Assembly: GCF_900099905.1 (NCBI RefSeq)
Contig: NZ_FNEE01000006.1
Location: forward strand, 186,001-250,000
DNA length: 64,000 bases
Reading direction: 5' to 3'
Origin: Mesorhizobium muleiense
Lineage (GTDB): Bacteria > Pseudomonadota > Alphaproteobacteria > Rhizobiales > Rhizobiaceae
Shown here: positions 27,624-36,548 of the stretch, one piece after another
Numbering within the stretch: the first letter of the stretch is position 1
Layout of the letters: the number at the start of each line of letters is the position of its first letter
Translations under genes and position numbers: made by a program
The notes under the pieces: model-generated
The model's input: only the letters and a program-made list of their open reading frames with translations
Database searches by the model: none
Told to the model about the DNA's origin: nothing

Positions 27624-29786
27624 CTAGGTCCGCACGACGAGCGGCACCAACCCCTCATGCCGTTCGGCGAGAAAGGCGACGACCCTGTCGCCGACACGCT
27701 GGAATGTCAGATCCACCTTCCTGGTGCCAACCCCAAGATGCCTCAGCGTGAGCGTGTCGATACCAATCGGCAGCCTGGGACGGGTGACGTGGATTTCGCC
27801 GTCCCAGCCGTCGATCTCAAGACCGAGGCAGGCCTGCATGAGCATGAAGGCAGACCCGGCCGACCACGCCTGCGGCAGGCAGGCGACAGGATAGGCGATG
27901 GGCGCTTCGCCCGGCGCGCGGGTAAAGCCGCAGAACAGTTCGGGCAGCCGCATGTTGAAATGGACAGCCGATTCGAAGGTGCTGCTCATCAGCCGGATCA
28001 CGCTTTCACGCTCGCCAAAGCGTGCCAGACCGGCGCCGCAAATGGCGGTGTCATGCGGCCAGATCGAGCCGTTGTGGTATGACATCGGGTTGAAGAACAC
28101 AGCATCGTCAGCGAGCGTCCTCAGCCCCCAGCCGGAATGGAAGGACGCCGAAAGCAGCTGGTCGGCGACCATCTGCGCCCGTGCCGGCGCGGGGAGGCCG
28201 ACATAGAGAAGGTGCCCGACATTAGACGTCCGCACCTTGCAGGGCTCGCCGGCGCCGTCGATCGCCAAGGCATAGAAGCCGAGATCGTCCAGCCAGAAAT
28301 GGCGTTCGACAGCGGCGCGCATGGCCTCGGCGCTGCTCTCCCAATGATCGGCCCTGTCGATTTCGCCGCGGCGGCGGGCGAGCGCCGCCAATCCCCGGAA
28401 CGCCGCAAAGGCATAGCCTTGCACCTCCACCAGGGCGATCGGTCCCTTCGGGATTCGGCCGTCGGCATGGAACACGGAATCGCCGCTGTCCTTCCATCCC
28501 TGGTTGGCGAGGCCGGTCTCGGCGGCACGCTGATAGGTGACGAAGCCGGTCGGCCGGCTCGCCTCCTCGATCCATTCAGCCGCAGCGCAGAGCGACGGCC
28601 ACTGGCTGTCGACGAACGCCATATCACCGGTACGGTCCGCATAGGCGCAGGCGAGATGGATGTAGAGTGGCGTCGTGTCGACACCGCCATAGTAGCGGCC
28701 GAAGGGGAGTTCCCGCAGCGCCGCCATTTCGCCTTTGCGGGTCTCGTGCATGATCTTGCCCGGCTGCGAATCGCTGAACGGCGATGTCTCCGTCGCCTGG
28801 TGCTGGGCAAGGAACGCCAGCACGCCTCGCGCCAAGCCCGGGTTGAGCCACAGCATCTGCAAGGCGGAGATCACGCCGTCGCGGCCGAACGCCGTCGAAA
28901 ACCAGGGGATTCCCGCATAGGGGTAGGGTCCGGTCGTAAGCTCGGTGGTCAGCAGCGCCACATCCGCGCGGGCGCGCTCGACCCAATCGTTGAAGACGCG
29001 CCCGGAACTGTGCATCGTAGCACCATGGCGGCGTTTGGCCCGCATGCCGAAGCGAGCCCGGGCCGCGGCGGCGCGGAAGCGATCGCGGTTCGGTGTTTCC
29101 GCCATTTCGGGACCGACTTCGACATACAGCACCTTGCTGCTGCGCCTCGTCACGGCAATCAGGAAGTCGGCTCGGTCGCCCGTCAGATGGTCCGGCGCCT
29201 GCGAGAACGATATCGCCGACATCCGCGCCAGCCCGTCCAACCCGTCGTAGCGAAGCAGCACGCAGGTCGCGTCCGTCTTGGCAGCATGGGCCATGCCGCG
29301 CTTCAGCCTTGTCGATCCGCGCACTTCGAACATGTCGCGGAAATCGGCGGCAAAATACAGCGAAACGCGGATGGTGGAGTGTTCCTGGCTGTAGTTGGAA
29401 AGGGTGATGCGTTCAAACAGCCGGTCCTGCCAAAGCAGCCTGACGCGTTCGATATGGATCGCGCCCTGCGGAATATCCCGGCCGCGGACGCTCTGCATCG
29501 GCAGATTGGTCAGGTTGGCGGTGAAGAGCACATTGTCCTGGCTGAGCGACGCACCGAGCAGCGATGTCTGCCGGTCGCCGACGGTCAGCCGGAATTCGGA
29601 AAGCACTCGCGTGTCGTCACGGAAGAAACCGTCGCCGGCGCCGCGGATATCGCCGTAGGCGTCGGACACGGCAAAACAATCGCCTTGCTTGAGGGCGAAC
29701 AGCCGATGCGGCTCTCGAGGTGCGGTGGCGTCCAGGGACGCAAGTGCTACCGCGGGATCAAGCTGGCGCTCGTCGAGTTGGGCCAT
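27624..29786 (-). CDS. Amylo-alpha-1,6-glucosidase / glycogen-debranching-type protein
   Basis: A 720-residue cytosolic protein. The N-terminal GDE-bis region (~20-230, FALKQGDCFAVSDAYGDIRG, FFRDDTRVLSEF) is followed by a six-hairpin glycosidase domain (~265-680) with IPWFSTAFGRDGVISALQ, RYYGGVDTTPLYIHL, NQGWKDSGDSVFHADG and SYHNGSIWPHDTAI. Such genes occur beside trehalose or glycogen genes. The substrate may be an alpha-glucan, but hydrolysis of the 1,6-bond is not shown. It is on the same strand as otsA and the glycosyltransferase. Confidence 0.9.
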   Translation of the reverse strand: MAQLDERQLDPAVALASLDATAPREPHRLFALKQGDCFAVSDAYGDIRGAGDGFFRDDTRVLSEFRLTVGDRQTSLLGASLSQDNVLFTANLTNLPMQSVRGRDIPQGAIHIERVRLLWQDRLFERITLSNYSQEHSTIRVSLYFAADFRDMFEVRGSTRLKRGMAHAAKTDATCVLLRYDGLDGLARMSAISFSQAPDHLTGDRADFLIAVTRRSSKVLYVEVGPEMAETPNRDRFRAAAARARFGMRAKRRHGATMHSSGRVFNDWVERARADVALLTTELTTGPYPYAGIPWFSTAFGRDGVISALQMLWLNPGLARGVLAFLAQHQATETSPFSDSQPGKIMHETRKGEMAALRELPFGRYYGGVDTTPLYIHLACAYADRTGDMAFVDSQWPSLCAAAEWIEEASRPTGFVTYQRAAETGLANQGWKDSGDSVFHADGRIPKGPIALVEVQGYAFAAFRGLAALARRRGEIDRADHWESSAEAMRAAVERHFWLDDLGFYALAIDGAGEPCKVRTSNVGHLLYVGLPAPARAQMVADQLLSASFHSGWGLRTLADDAVFFNPMSYHNGSIWPHDTAICGAGLARFGERESVIRLMSSTFESAVHFNMRLPELFCGFTRAPGEAPIAYPVACLPQAWSAGSAFMLMQACLGLEIDGWDGEIHVTRPRLPIGIDTLTLRHLGVGTRKVDLTFQRVGDRVVAFLAERHEGLVPLVVRT

Positions 29787-29830
29787 TCTCTATATATCCC
29801 TCTCGTTTCGCCCCCCTGAGGTAATGCCGC

Positions 29831-30892
29831 TCACGACGCTCTTGCTTCGGCCGAGGCGCCGATCAGGCGCGCATAGGCGGAAACATAGTCGCGGGTCATT
29901 CTTTTGGCAGAAAACCGCGTTTCGAAGACAGCTCGCACCCTCCGCCTGTCGAGCCGCAGCAAGTCGGGCACTGAAGCAACCGCGCCTTGCATGGAATCCA
30001 CGATAAAACCGGTCACGCCTTGATCGACGATTTCCGGCAAGGCGCCGCAGTTCCAGCCAATCACCGGCGTGCCGCAGGCCATCGCTTCTATGACGGCAAG
30101 ACCGAACGGCTCCGGCCAGTCGATCGGGAATACGAGGCCGGCCGCGTTGCCGAGGAATTCCGCCTTCTTGTCTTCCTCGATCTCGCCAACATAGTCGACA
30201 CGATCACCATCGACCAGCGGCTCGACCATGTTGCGGAAATAAGCCCGGTCGTCGTCGCCGATCTTTGCTGCAAGCTTCAGTTTCAGCCCCGAGCGCAGCG
30301 CGATCTCAATGGCACGATCCGGACGCTTGTCGCGCGACATCCGGCCAAGGAAGGCGAGGTAGGGCTCCCCTGGGCTCGGCTCGAAAACCGGCTTGTAGAG
30401 TTCGGTCGGCAGCCCGTGGTGGATCGTCGCCAGCCAGTTGGCGTCGGCCAGGCCCGTCCTTTGGCTGCCGGACACGGAGATCATCGGAAAGCGCGGAAAA
30501 CGCTTATAGGCCGGTGCCAGATCGACGTAGTCGAGCCTGCCATGCGGCGTCGTCACCGTCCGCTCATGGATGCGCTCGAAGAAGGAAAAATGCAGGAAAT
30601 GGCTGAGGTGGAAGTGAATGATATCAAATTCTTGAGCTCGTTTCCTCACCTCGGAAAGCATCGAAAGGTGCGCGGCTGTCTCGGATTTCAGCGGGCTTGG
30701 GTCAAGACGCAGCGCACCCTCGCGACATGGCACCAATTTTGCCGAGGTCCTTGTATCGCCACTGGCGAACAAAGTTACGTCGTGGCCTAGCTCCACCAAC
30801 CCTTCGGTCAGATAGGAGACAATGCGCTCCGTGCCTCCATAGAGCCGAGGCGGCACGGATTCGTGGAGCGGCGCCACATGGGCTATTTTCAT
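29831..30892 (-). CDS. Glycosyltransferase family 4 (GT-B)
   Basis: A 353-residue glycosyltransferase: MKIAHVAPLHESVPPRLYGG at the start (GGTERIV), and the donor-site region LVFPIDWPEPFGLAVIEAMACGTPVI with the EX7E-type glutamates near residues 260-270. Acceptor unknown. I start at 30892; upstream frame has no similarity. Immediately upstream (on its strand) of the debranching-type gene, with 44 bases between, so cotranscription is likely. It could make or modify a glucan. Confidence 0.9.
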   Translation of the reverse strand: MKIAHVAPLHESVPPRLYGGTERIVSYLTEGLVELGHDVTLFASGDTRTSAKLVPCREGALRLDPSPLKSETAAHLSMLSEVRKRAQEFDIIHFHLSHFLHFSFFERIHERTVTTPHGRLDYVDLAPAYKRFPRFPMISVSGSQRTGLADANWLATIHHGLPTELYKPVFEPSPGEPYLAFLGRMSRDKRPDRAIEIALRSGLKLKLAAKIGDDDRAYFRNMVEPLVDGDRVDYVGEIEEDKKAEFLGNAAGLVFPIDWPEPFGLAVIEAMACGTPVIGWNCGALPEIVDQGVTGFIVDSMQGAVASVPDLLRLDRRRVRAVFETRFSAKRMTRDYVSAYARLIGASAEARAS

Positions 30893-31107
30893 AGACCGGC
30901 ATTTCCCAGAAAGACCATCGCTGATGTCGAAATGCACCACTCCCCCGAACGTTCCGCAACGGCAAGAAGTCGGGCGATGACTGGCGATTCCCCCAGCCGG
31001 CCCGCTGCCAGTTATCAAGGCCGTGGGCGTTTTTGCCGGGAACCAATTGGCTGGCCGTGAATTTAACTAGGTTCGATCGAACGCATCGCGATCGACGGGA
31101 GGAAAAG

Positions 31108-31410
31108 ATGAATCGCCTGGAATTCTTTACGCCGGTGCGAATTGCGCGCGGGCACGGAGAGCCTGTGGAAGAAATCGACAATGTCAGCGAAGCGATGACG
31201 TTTTTGCGCCACTGGCCGAAAGGTAGGCGCGGCCCGGTGTATCAATGCGCGCTGAACTGCGCCGCTGCGGCACTGGCAGGCCGGATGTCTGCCGAGGAAG
31301 CAAGAAAGGCTTTTGTGGGCTTTGCCCGGATCACCCGGCTCCTGGATGACGACATAGCGCTGCCGATACGCGGCGAAAAGATAGACAGCGCATACACGCC
31401 TCGGCGATAG
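31108..31410 (+). CDS. DUF982 family protein (copy 2)
   Basis: Paralogue of the 13,906 gene: MNRLEFFTPVRIA, FLRHWPKGRRGPVYQCALNC and AGRMSAEEARKAFVGFARIT. It has the same length (100 residues), and its leader GATCGACGGGAGGAAAAG is nearly the same as in copy 1. Start fixed by the GGGAGG site. Function unknown; both lie beside regulatory genes. Likely from a dispersed duplication. Confidence 0.85.
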   Translation: MNRLEFFTPVRIARGHGEPVEEIDNVSEAMTFLRHWPKGRRGPVYQCALNCAAAALAGRMSAEEARKAFVGFARITRLLDDDIALPIRGEKIDSAYTPRR

Positions 31411-31535
31411 ACGCCAGCGCTCCCAGGTGCCAGTTTGCCGACCAGCCCAGTTGGCGAGCAGCATCACCGCGACACCGGCGATCTGCGTCGGCGCCCAGGA
31501 AGCCCGGGCGCCTGGATCCAGGCCGACCCCAAAAT

Positions 31536-32276
31536 TTATGGCAAGACCGAAATGCGCCCCAGAAGCGCCACCAGTTCCGCCTGACGTCTCGTTTCGGTCT
31601 TGGCGAACAGCGAGGCAAGCTGTGAGCGGATCGTGGTGCGACTGAGCCGCCAGCTGCGGGCGATCTCCAAAGGCGCATCGCCCTGAGCCAAACGCAGAGC
31701 CAGATGCGTTTCCGCGCTCGTCAAGCCAAACATCCTTTGCAGTGTCTGAGGATTTGGCCCCGACCTGTTCACACGGCCAAGCAATGCCACGATGCTGGTT
31801 CCGTCGGGGGCGATAAGACCGTTCTCTTTCAGTACCACCGGCCTGTCACCTGTGCTGCGGATCACCACCCAGGAAAGGGAGCCCGGCAGGAAAGGCGCCG
31901 GAACATTTGCGACCAGCCGCCTTAGGGCTGCCGAAAGCGCACTGGCTGTATCAGCCGCTTCGCCTTTGTGCTCCAGAGTGGGGCGCTCCGGTGTGGGGCG
32001 CTCCAGCGTGGTTAGAGCGGCCGCGTTCCATTCGATTACTTTTCTGTCGCGGTCTAGTACGAGATAACCACAGCCAAGGCGATCAAGCATGCCGGTGACG
32101 GATTCCAGGCTGCGTCTCCTTGGTTCGTCGCCCCCTGTCTCCGACCGATCTGATGCACGAGCTGAAGGATAAGCATAGGAGGGGCGCGTCACCTGCGCGT
32201 CAGGGTTATACTTGGTTCCTGTCGTGATGTACCGGTCGCCCACAACGGCATCACTGTATCTATCGATCATAGCCAT
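31536..32276 (-). CDS. LuxR-type transcriptional regulator with PAS-like N-terminus
   Basis: A 246-residue regulator. A PAS-like segment (~60-150, MLDRLGCGYLVLDRDRKVIEWN) precedes a LuxR helix-turn-helix at the C-terminus (FGLTSAETHLALRLAQGD, then SRTTIRSQLASLFAKTETRR). I start at 32276 because GGGGAGG lies 7 bases upstream; an ATG at 32300 is less likely. It has no partner autoinducer synthase in view. The linker repeats RPTPERPTLE. Target genes unknown. Confidence 0.85.
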   Translation of the reverse strand: MAMIDRYSDAVVGDRYITTGTKYNPDAQVTRPSYAYPSARASDRSETGGDEPRRRSLESVTGMLDRLGCGYLVLDRDRKVIEWNAAALTTLERPTPERPTLEHKGEAADTASALSAALRRLVANVPAPFLPGSLSWVVIRSTGDRPVVLKENGLIAPDGTSIVALLGRVNRSGPNPQTLQRMFGLTSAETHLALRLAQGDAPLEIARSWRLSRTTIRSQLASLFAKTETRRQAELVALLGRISVLP

Positions 32277-32522
32277 CTTCCAACCTCCCCAAAGGTCCAT
32301 CAGCCCGTAGTAACTTGCCCGGGATTTACGAACAGTCTTCTTGTGCAGGGCTCGCAAAAAATGCGCTCCCTACTGTCTTGAAACTCGTTATATTCTGATG
32401 AGTTCTGTTCGCCCCTGTTTGATAAAATGCGCGCTGTGATAGTGGTATGGCAATCCCGCAGTCGGACTAGGTTGTACGTTTTTTGCGCTAGTCTCGATGG
32501 CCTAGTCATAAGGTAGTAGTCT

Positions 32523-34274
32523 ATGTCGATGAACTGGCAGTCGCGCAGGTCGGATTTGAACCCAACGGGCAGACTGCTAACTCACATTGCCTCCGCATCG
32601 GTGCTGGCTGCTACGCTGATATTTGAAACAAAAGCGTCAGCATACATCGGAGAAGGGTCGAGTTTCCTGGAATTTATTCCAGCTATTATTATCATTTCCT
32701 ACCTTGAAGACCGTGGTCCTGCGCTTGCGGCGACGGTCCTGATGGTGGCTGCCGGCTTGTGGACACGAAGCACCCTGCATGGTCAGATCTCCGGCGAAGA
32801 TTGGGCGCGCGCCATTCTGCTTCTGATTTCCGGTGGCGTGATTGCCATGACATTCCATCGGCTGCGGCAGGACGTGCGTGAGCTGCTGGAGGTAGCCGAA
32901 GCCAGGCTCGCTGCCGTCGAAGCAACCGAAAGCCGCTATCGCTGGGCTTTCGAGCGCGCCGCCATGGGGTTCGCAAACATCAACGACAAAGGTGAGCTGC
33001 TGCAATCCAACAGACGGCTCAGCGAGATGACAGGCTACGAGGAGGAGGAGCTTGCCCAATTGCAGCTGGAGACACTCGTCCATCCGGACGACCGTGATGC
33101 CTTGGCGCAATTGCTGGCTGGCCTGGGCAAAGACTCTGCTTCGTTCGCTTCGGAGGTGCGTCTGTTAAGAAAGAACGGTTCGGCATTCTGGGCGCGGCTA
33201 ACGCTGTCTTTGTCCGTGCCCGACGGGGTTCTCTCAGAGACTATTTTCGTTGTGGTCGACGATATCTCGGGACGTCGAGCCGTGCACGAAGCGCTTCGGG
33301 CTCAGAAGGAGTGGCTGGATCTGGCTTTGTCTGCTGGACGCCTGGCCACGTGGCGGATCGACCTTAAAGACGGCATCGTCACCGGTTCGGGCGCATTCTG
33401 GGACATTCTCGGACTGCCCCCCGCCGGCAGCCGCCGGTTGGAGGAACTGTCGGCCGTCGTTCATCCGGCGGACTGGCCAAAGCTGGCTGTATCGAGAAAG
33501 CTCGCATCGGTCACGAACTACGACGTCGAGATTCGCGTACGACGACCGGACGGACATATCCGCTGGGTTGCTCTGCGCGGAAGGGAAGAGAAATACGATG
33601 ATCGTCTACAGCGGCTCGGCGTGGCCGCCGACCTGACCGAGCGACGGCAAACCACGCTGCTGCGTGCCGCGGCAAAGAAGCGGGAGCGCATCATGCTCGA
33701 GCAACGCCACAGGTTCATCAACCTGTTCCCGGTGATCACGGCACTGGTGAACATGGTCAATGTTCCCGAGAACGATGTCGCCAGGTACAAGGAGACGCTG
33801 ATCGACAGGATTCGTTCGCTCGAGGCAACGCATCTGCTGCTTTCGGGCAACAGCAGCGGGTCGGGGATGCTTCACGATCTCGTTGCCCAGGAGTTGCAAC
33901 CGTATATGGGGACACGCGAAATATCTGTCAGCGGTCCCTCGGTTACGATGTCGGGAGGCGCCGCCGAGAGCTTTGCGATGATTGTTCACGAGCTTGCGAC
34001 CAATTCCTTGAAACATGGAGCGCTTGGCGATTCAAAGGGCCGGGTCGAGGTAAATTGGACGTTCGCATCGGAAGATGGGGGCGGTGACATCGTGTTCGAT
34101 TGGGTTGAATCAGGGCGGCGGCGGCCGCCTTCAAAAGTTGTCCGCCATGGTTTCGGTTCAATGATAATCGGAGTGGATGGGGCGCCGCTTGTCGGTCACT
34201 CCCCCAAGCTGGAAATGACGGATCACGGGCTGCGCTATTCGCTGCGGCTGTCGCGCAAGGAAATCGGCCCTTGA
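32523..34274 (+). CDS. HWE-family sensor histidine kinase with PAS domains
   Basis: A 583-residue kinase. N-terminal hydrophobic helices (~16-34, ~50-70, ~90-110), two PAS domains (~138-255 and ~260-380, the first with MTGYEEEELAQLQLETLVHPDD), then an HWE core with the phospho-His in LEQRHRFINLFPVITAL, N-box MIVHELATNSLKHGAL and the diagnostic W-x-E in FDWVESGRR. It is convergent with a NarL-type regulator at 34,342, a likely partner. The signal is unknown; it could belong to the general stress response, but no EcfG/PhyR genes are here. Confidence 0.88.
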   Translation: MSMNWQSRRSDLNPTGRLLTHIASASVLAATLIFETKASAYIGEGSSFLEFIPAIIIISYLEDRGPALAATVLMVAAGLWTRSTLHGQISGEDWARAILLLISGGVIAMTFHRLRQDVRELLEVAEARLAAVEATESRYRWAFERAAMGFANINDKGELLQSNRRLSEMTGYEEEELAQLQLETLVHPDDRDALAQLLAGLGKDSASFASEVRLLRKNGSAFWARLTLSLSVPDGVLSETIFVVVDDISGRRAVHEALRAQKEWLDLALSAGRLATWRIDLKDGIVTGSGAFWDILGLPPAGSRRLEELSAVVHPADWPKLAVSRKLASVTNYDVEIRVRRPDGHIRWVALRGREEKYDDRLQRLGVAADLTERRQTTLLRAAAKKRERIMLEQRHRFINLFPVITALVNMVNVPENDVARYKETLIDRIRSLEATHLLLSGNSSGSGMLHDLVAQELQPYMGTREISVSGPSVTMSGGAAESFAMIVHELATNSLKHGALGDSKGRVEVNWTFASEDGGGDIVFDWVESGRRRPPSKVVRHGFGSMIIGVDGAPLVGHSPKLEMTDHGLRYSLRLSRKEIGP

Positions 34275-34341
34275 CGCCAGCGGGCCAAGATCGGAAGCGT
34301 TAACAACGCCCCTTACGTATCAAAAGAACGTAGCGCTCTAA

Positions 34342-35016
34342 TTAATTGATATCCCTCGTTAACCATGTCTTCAGCATAACGGCAGCCTCCGTCCGATTCC
34401 GCACCCCAAGCTCACGCAAAACCGCAGCGGCATGGATTTTCGTCGTCGCTTCGGCGATCTCCAGATCGCGCGCGATTTCCTTGTTCGAATAGCCTTCCGC
34501 CATCAGCTTGAGGACCTCCTTTTGCCTCGAGGTCAGCCTGCCAAGATTGCCGGTGGTGGTACGTCGCTGCGGGACAGGCTCGGCGGGAGCAGGTACGTGA
34601 GTTGTTTGCGCAGCACCGGGGCGCGACAGAAGTGCAGGGACGTAGATGCGGCCCGAGAGGATTTCGTTGACGGCCATGACGACCTCCTCGTCTTTTTGCG
34701 ACTTTACGATATAGCCGTGGAGACCGATCGACAGAGCCGTGAGTATCTCCGAGCGTGAATCGTTTCCGGAAACGATGGCAAATCGCGTATCCGGATAAGC
34801 CGATAGAATGCCGCTGAGCACTTCCTGATTGAACAATCCCGGCATGTTCAAATCCAGGATCGCAAGATCAACGGACTCCTGCTCGGCCAGCAGACTGAGC
34901 GCGGCGTCGAAACACGACGCCTCAAATATCTCCACACCTGGAATGCCTGCGCTCAGAGCCAAGCGCAGGCCACGACGATACAGGCCGTGATCGTCGGCGA
35001 TGACGATTCGATACAT
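34342..35016 (-). CDS. NarL/FixJ-type response regulator
   Basis: A 224-residue regulator with a receiver (MYRIVIADDHGLYRRGLRLA, phospho-Asp in DLAILDLNMPGL) and a LuxR helix-turn-helix (LTSRQKEVLKLMAEGYSNKE, IARDLEIAEATTKIHAAAVL). It lies 67 bases from the end of the convergent HWE kinase, which is probably its partner. The 370 bases upstream hold no gene. Regulon unknown. Confidence 0.9.
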   Translation of the reverse strand: MYRIVIADDHGLYRRGLRLALSAGIPGVEIFEASCFDAALSLLAEQESVDLAILDLNMPGLFNQEVLSGILSAYPDTRFAIVSGNDSRSEILTALSIGLHGYIVKSQKDEEVVMAVNEILSGRIYVPALLSRPGAAQTTHVPAPAEPVPQRRTTTGNLGRLTSRQKEVLKLMAEGYSNKEIARDLEIAEATTKIHAAAVLRELGVRNRTEAAVMLKTWLTRDIN

Positions 35017-35387
35017 TGAACTACCCCAACGAAACCTGCATGGATTGAACGGTCACCGGCCTTTGGAGTCGTGGCCAATCGCTCGTCAATTCATTCAGTC
35101 AACGCCAGCGGTGCCCCAACACCGCAAGCCCAGCTTGCTAATATAATCCTAAAAGGCAGGTAAGGCTCCTCTTTTTTTGAACCCTGTCAACGAGAACCGC
35201 TGAACACGTCGAATCTTCCGTTCCTATCCTCCAGAACCATGTGCCAACGCCTTGAGACGATGCCGATGGCTCGCGATCGCCAATGCCATGGCGAGGCGTG
35301 TTTTTCGATTGCCGATCGGGAACTTAGTGATTTAACTTCCACTCAATTGTCGGGCACTGCGATCGGCAAGACAGGGAGGGAGCTGTC
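35017..35387. other. Intergenic region between regulator and methyltransferase
   Basis: No coding potential or strong hairpin was seen. The region is less GC-rich (runs such as CTTTTTTTGAAC near 35,172 and TTGCTAATATAATCC near 35,138) and carries the GGGAGG site of the next gene at its end. It likely holds promoters for both divergent genes. Confidence 0.5.
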
Positions 35388-36074
35388 GTGAGCGAAGAGA
35401 TCAGTGTCGCCGAAGCCTACCGCAGAGGCCGCACCATCTTCATGGGGCTGGAGTTGCTCATCGCGCCCGGTGCGCTCGTTCCCCGGCCGGAGACGGAGTT
35501 GCTCGGCATGACAGCACTTGATGTTCTGCGGCAAATGAACCTGTCGACGCCGCGGGTTGTCGACATGTGCTGCGGAGCCGGCAATCTGGCCTGCGCCATC
35601 GCGCATTACGCTCCTGCCGCGCAAGTCTGGGCGAGCGATCTCACCGATGGATGCGTCGAGGTCGCGCGCCGCAACGTCGCCCATCACGACATGGCAGATC
35701 GCGTGTCGGTGCTGAGGGGTGACTTGTTCAGTGCTTTCTCGGGCTTGGAGCTCGACAGCACGATCGACGTGATCGTCTGCAACCCGCCATACATTTCGGA
35801 AAAGCGGCTCGAGGGCGACCGCGCGCATCTGACCGAGCTCGAGCCGCGTGAAGCGTTTGCAGCCGGCCCCTACGGCCTGAGCATCCATATGCAGGTGATC
35901 AAGCACGCGCCGCGCTACTTGCGGCGCGGAGGCATCCTGCTCTTCGAGGTCGGTCTCGGCCAGGATCGGCAGGTCATGCGTTTGCTGGAGCGCTCCAAGT
36001 CCTTCGAGGGGATCCGGGCCATCACGAACGAAGCCGGCGAGGGAAGGGTGGTTGTGGGACATACTACGCCGTGA
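35388..36074 (+). CDS. HemK/PrmC-like methyltransferase
   Basis: A 228-residue SAM-dependent methyltransferase starting with GTG (GAGGGAGCTGTC ribosome site). Motifs: VDMCCGAGNLACAIAH (SAM site) and IDVIVCNPPYISEKRLEG, the NPPY signature of N-methyltransferases acting on Gln or Asn. It is shorter than release-factor methyltransferase PrmC (~280) and lacks its N-terminal helical domain, so the substrate may differ. It is the only clear gene in this stretch and has no operon partner. Confidence 0.85.
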   Translation: MSEEISVAEAYRRGRTIFMGLELLIAPGALVPRPETELLGMTALDVLRQMNLSTPRVVDMCCGAGNLACAIAHYAPAAQVWASDLTDGCVEVARRNVAHHDMADRVSVLRGDLFSAFSGLELDSTIDVIVCNPPYISEKRLEGDRAHLTELEPREAFAAGPYGLSIHMQVIKHAPRYLRRGGILLFEVGLGQDRQVMRLLERSKSFEGIRAITNEAGEGRVVVGHTTP

Positions 36075-36157
36075 GCGTCAGCCATGCCGCAACGGCTGGC
36101 TCAATTCGCGGTGTTCACGCTTCTGGCGCGCTCCAGCAAAAAGCAAAAAGGTGGCGC

Positions 36158-36433
36158 TTACTCGCGTCCCTGATCGGCTTTTTGGGCTTTTCTTGATTTA
36201 TTCGGTGCTATTGCAAGCCCGCTGTTGTCCGGGTTTGCGTCGGAGACAAAGCTGTATGCAAAGATGTGTCCCCGGTTTTCGTCGGTTACTCGGATCCAAT
36301 CCTTTTCCCACCTTCGCAGCGTAACATGTCGATCTGTCGACATGGCGGCGGCTTTGAAGGGGCTCGGCGCGTTGATGACACGCACCGTAATCACGTCATC
36401 GCCCTGCATTTGTTCGACGAGATACGTCTGCAT
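36158..36433 (-). CDS. Small hypothetical protein
   Basis: A 91-residue protein: MQTYLVEQMQGDDVITVRV, then VTLRRWEKDWIRVTDENRG, with no recognised family. The start is set at 36433 by GGGGAGG five bases upstream; a TTG at 36475 would give 105 residues. The basic C-terminus (NKSRKAQKADQGRE) may be disordered. Function unknown. Confidence 0.6.
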   Translation of the reverse strand: MQTYLVEQMQGDDVITVRVINAPSPFKAAAMSTDRHVTLRRWEKDWIRVTDENRGHIFAYSFVSDANPDNSGLAIAPNKSRKAQKADQGRE

Positions 36434-36548
36434 AAAGGCCTCCCCAGCGCCCGTTGCAACCTTAACGTCAGCCAAAAAGTTCGGTTGCAGCGTAGCAAAG
36501 AGATTTTCGACAAATGTGACGAACCGACGAGGCGTGTGGGCCGAGGGG

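Noticed and set aside
31036..31070. EcfG-type stress promoter before DUF982 copy 2
   Set aside because: GGAAC is present, but no CGTT follows at 16-17 bases; the copy 1 region is also degenerate.
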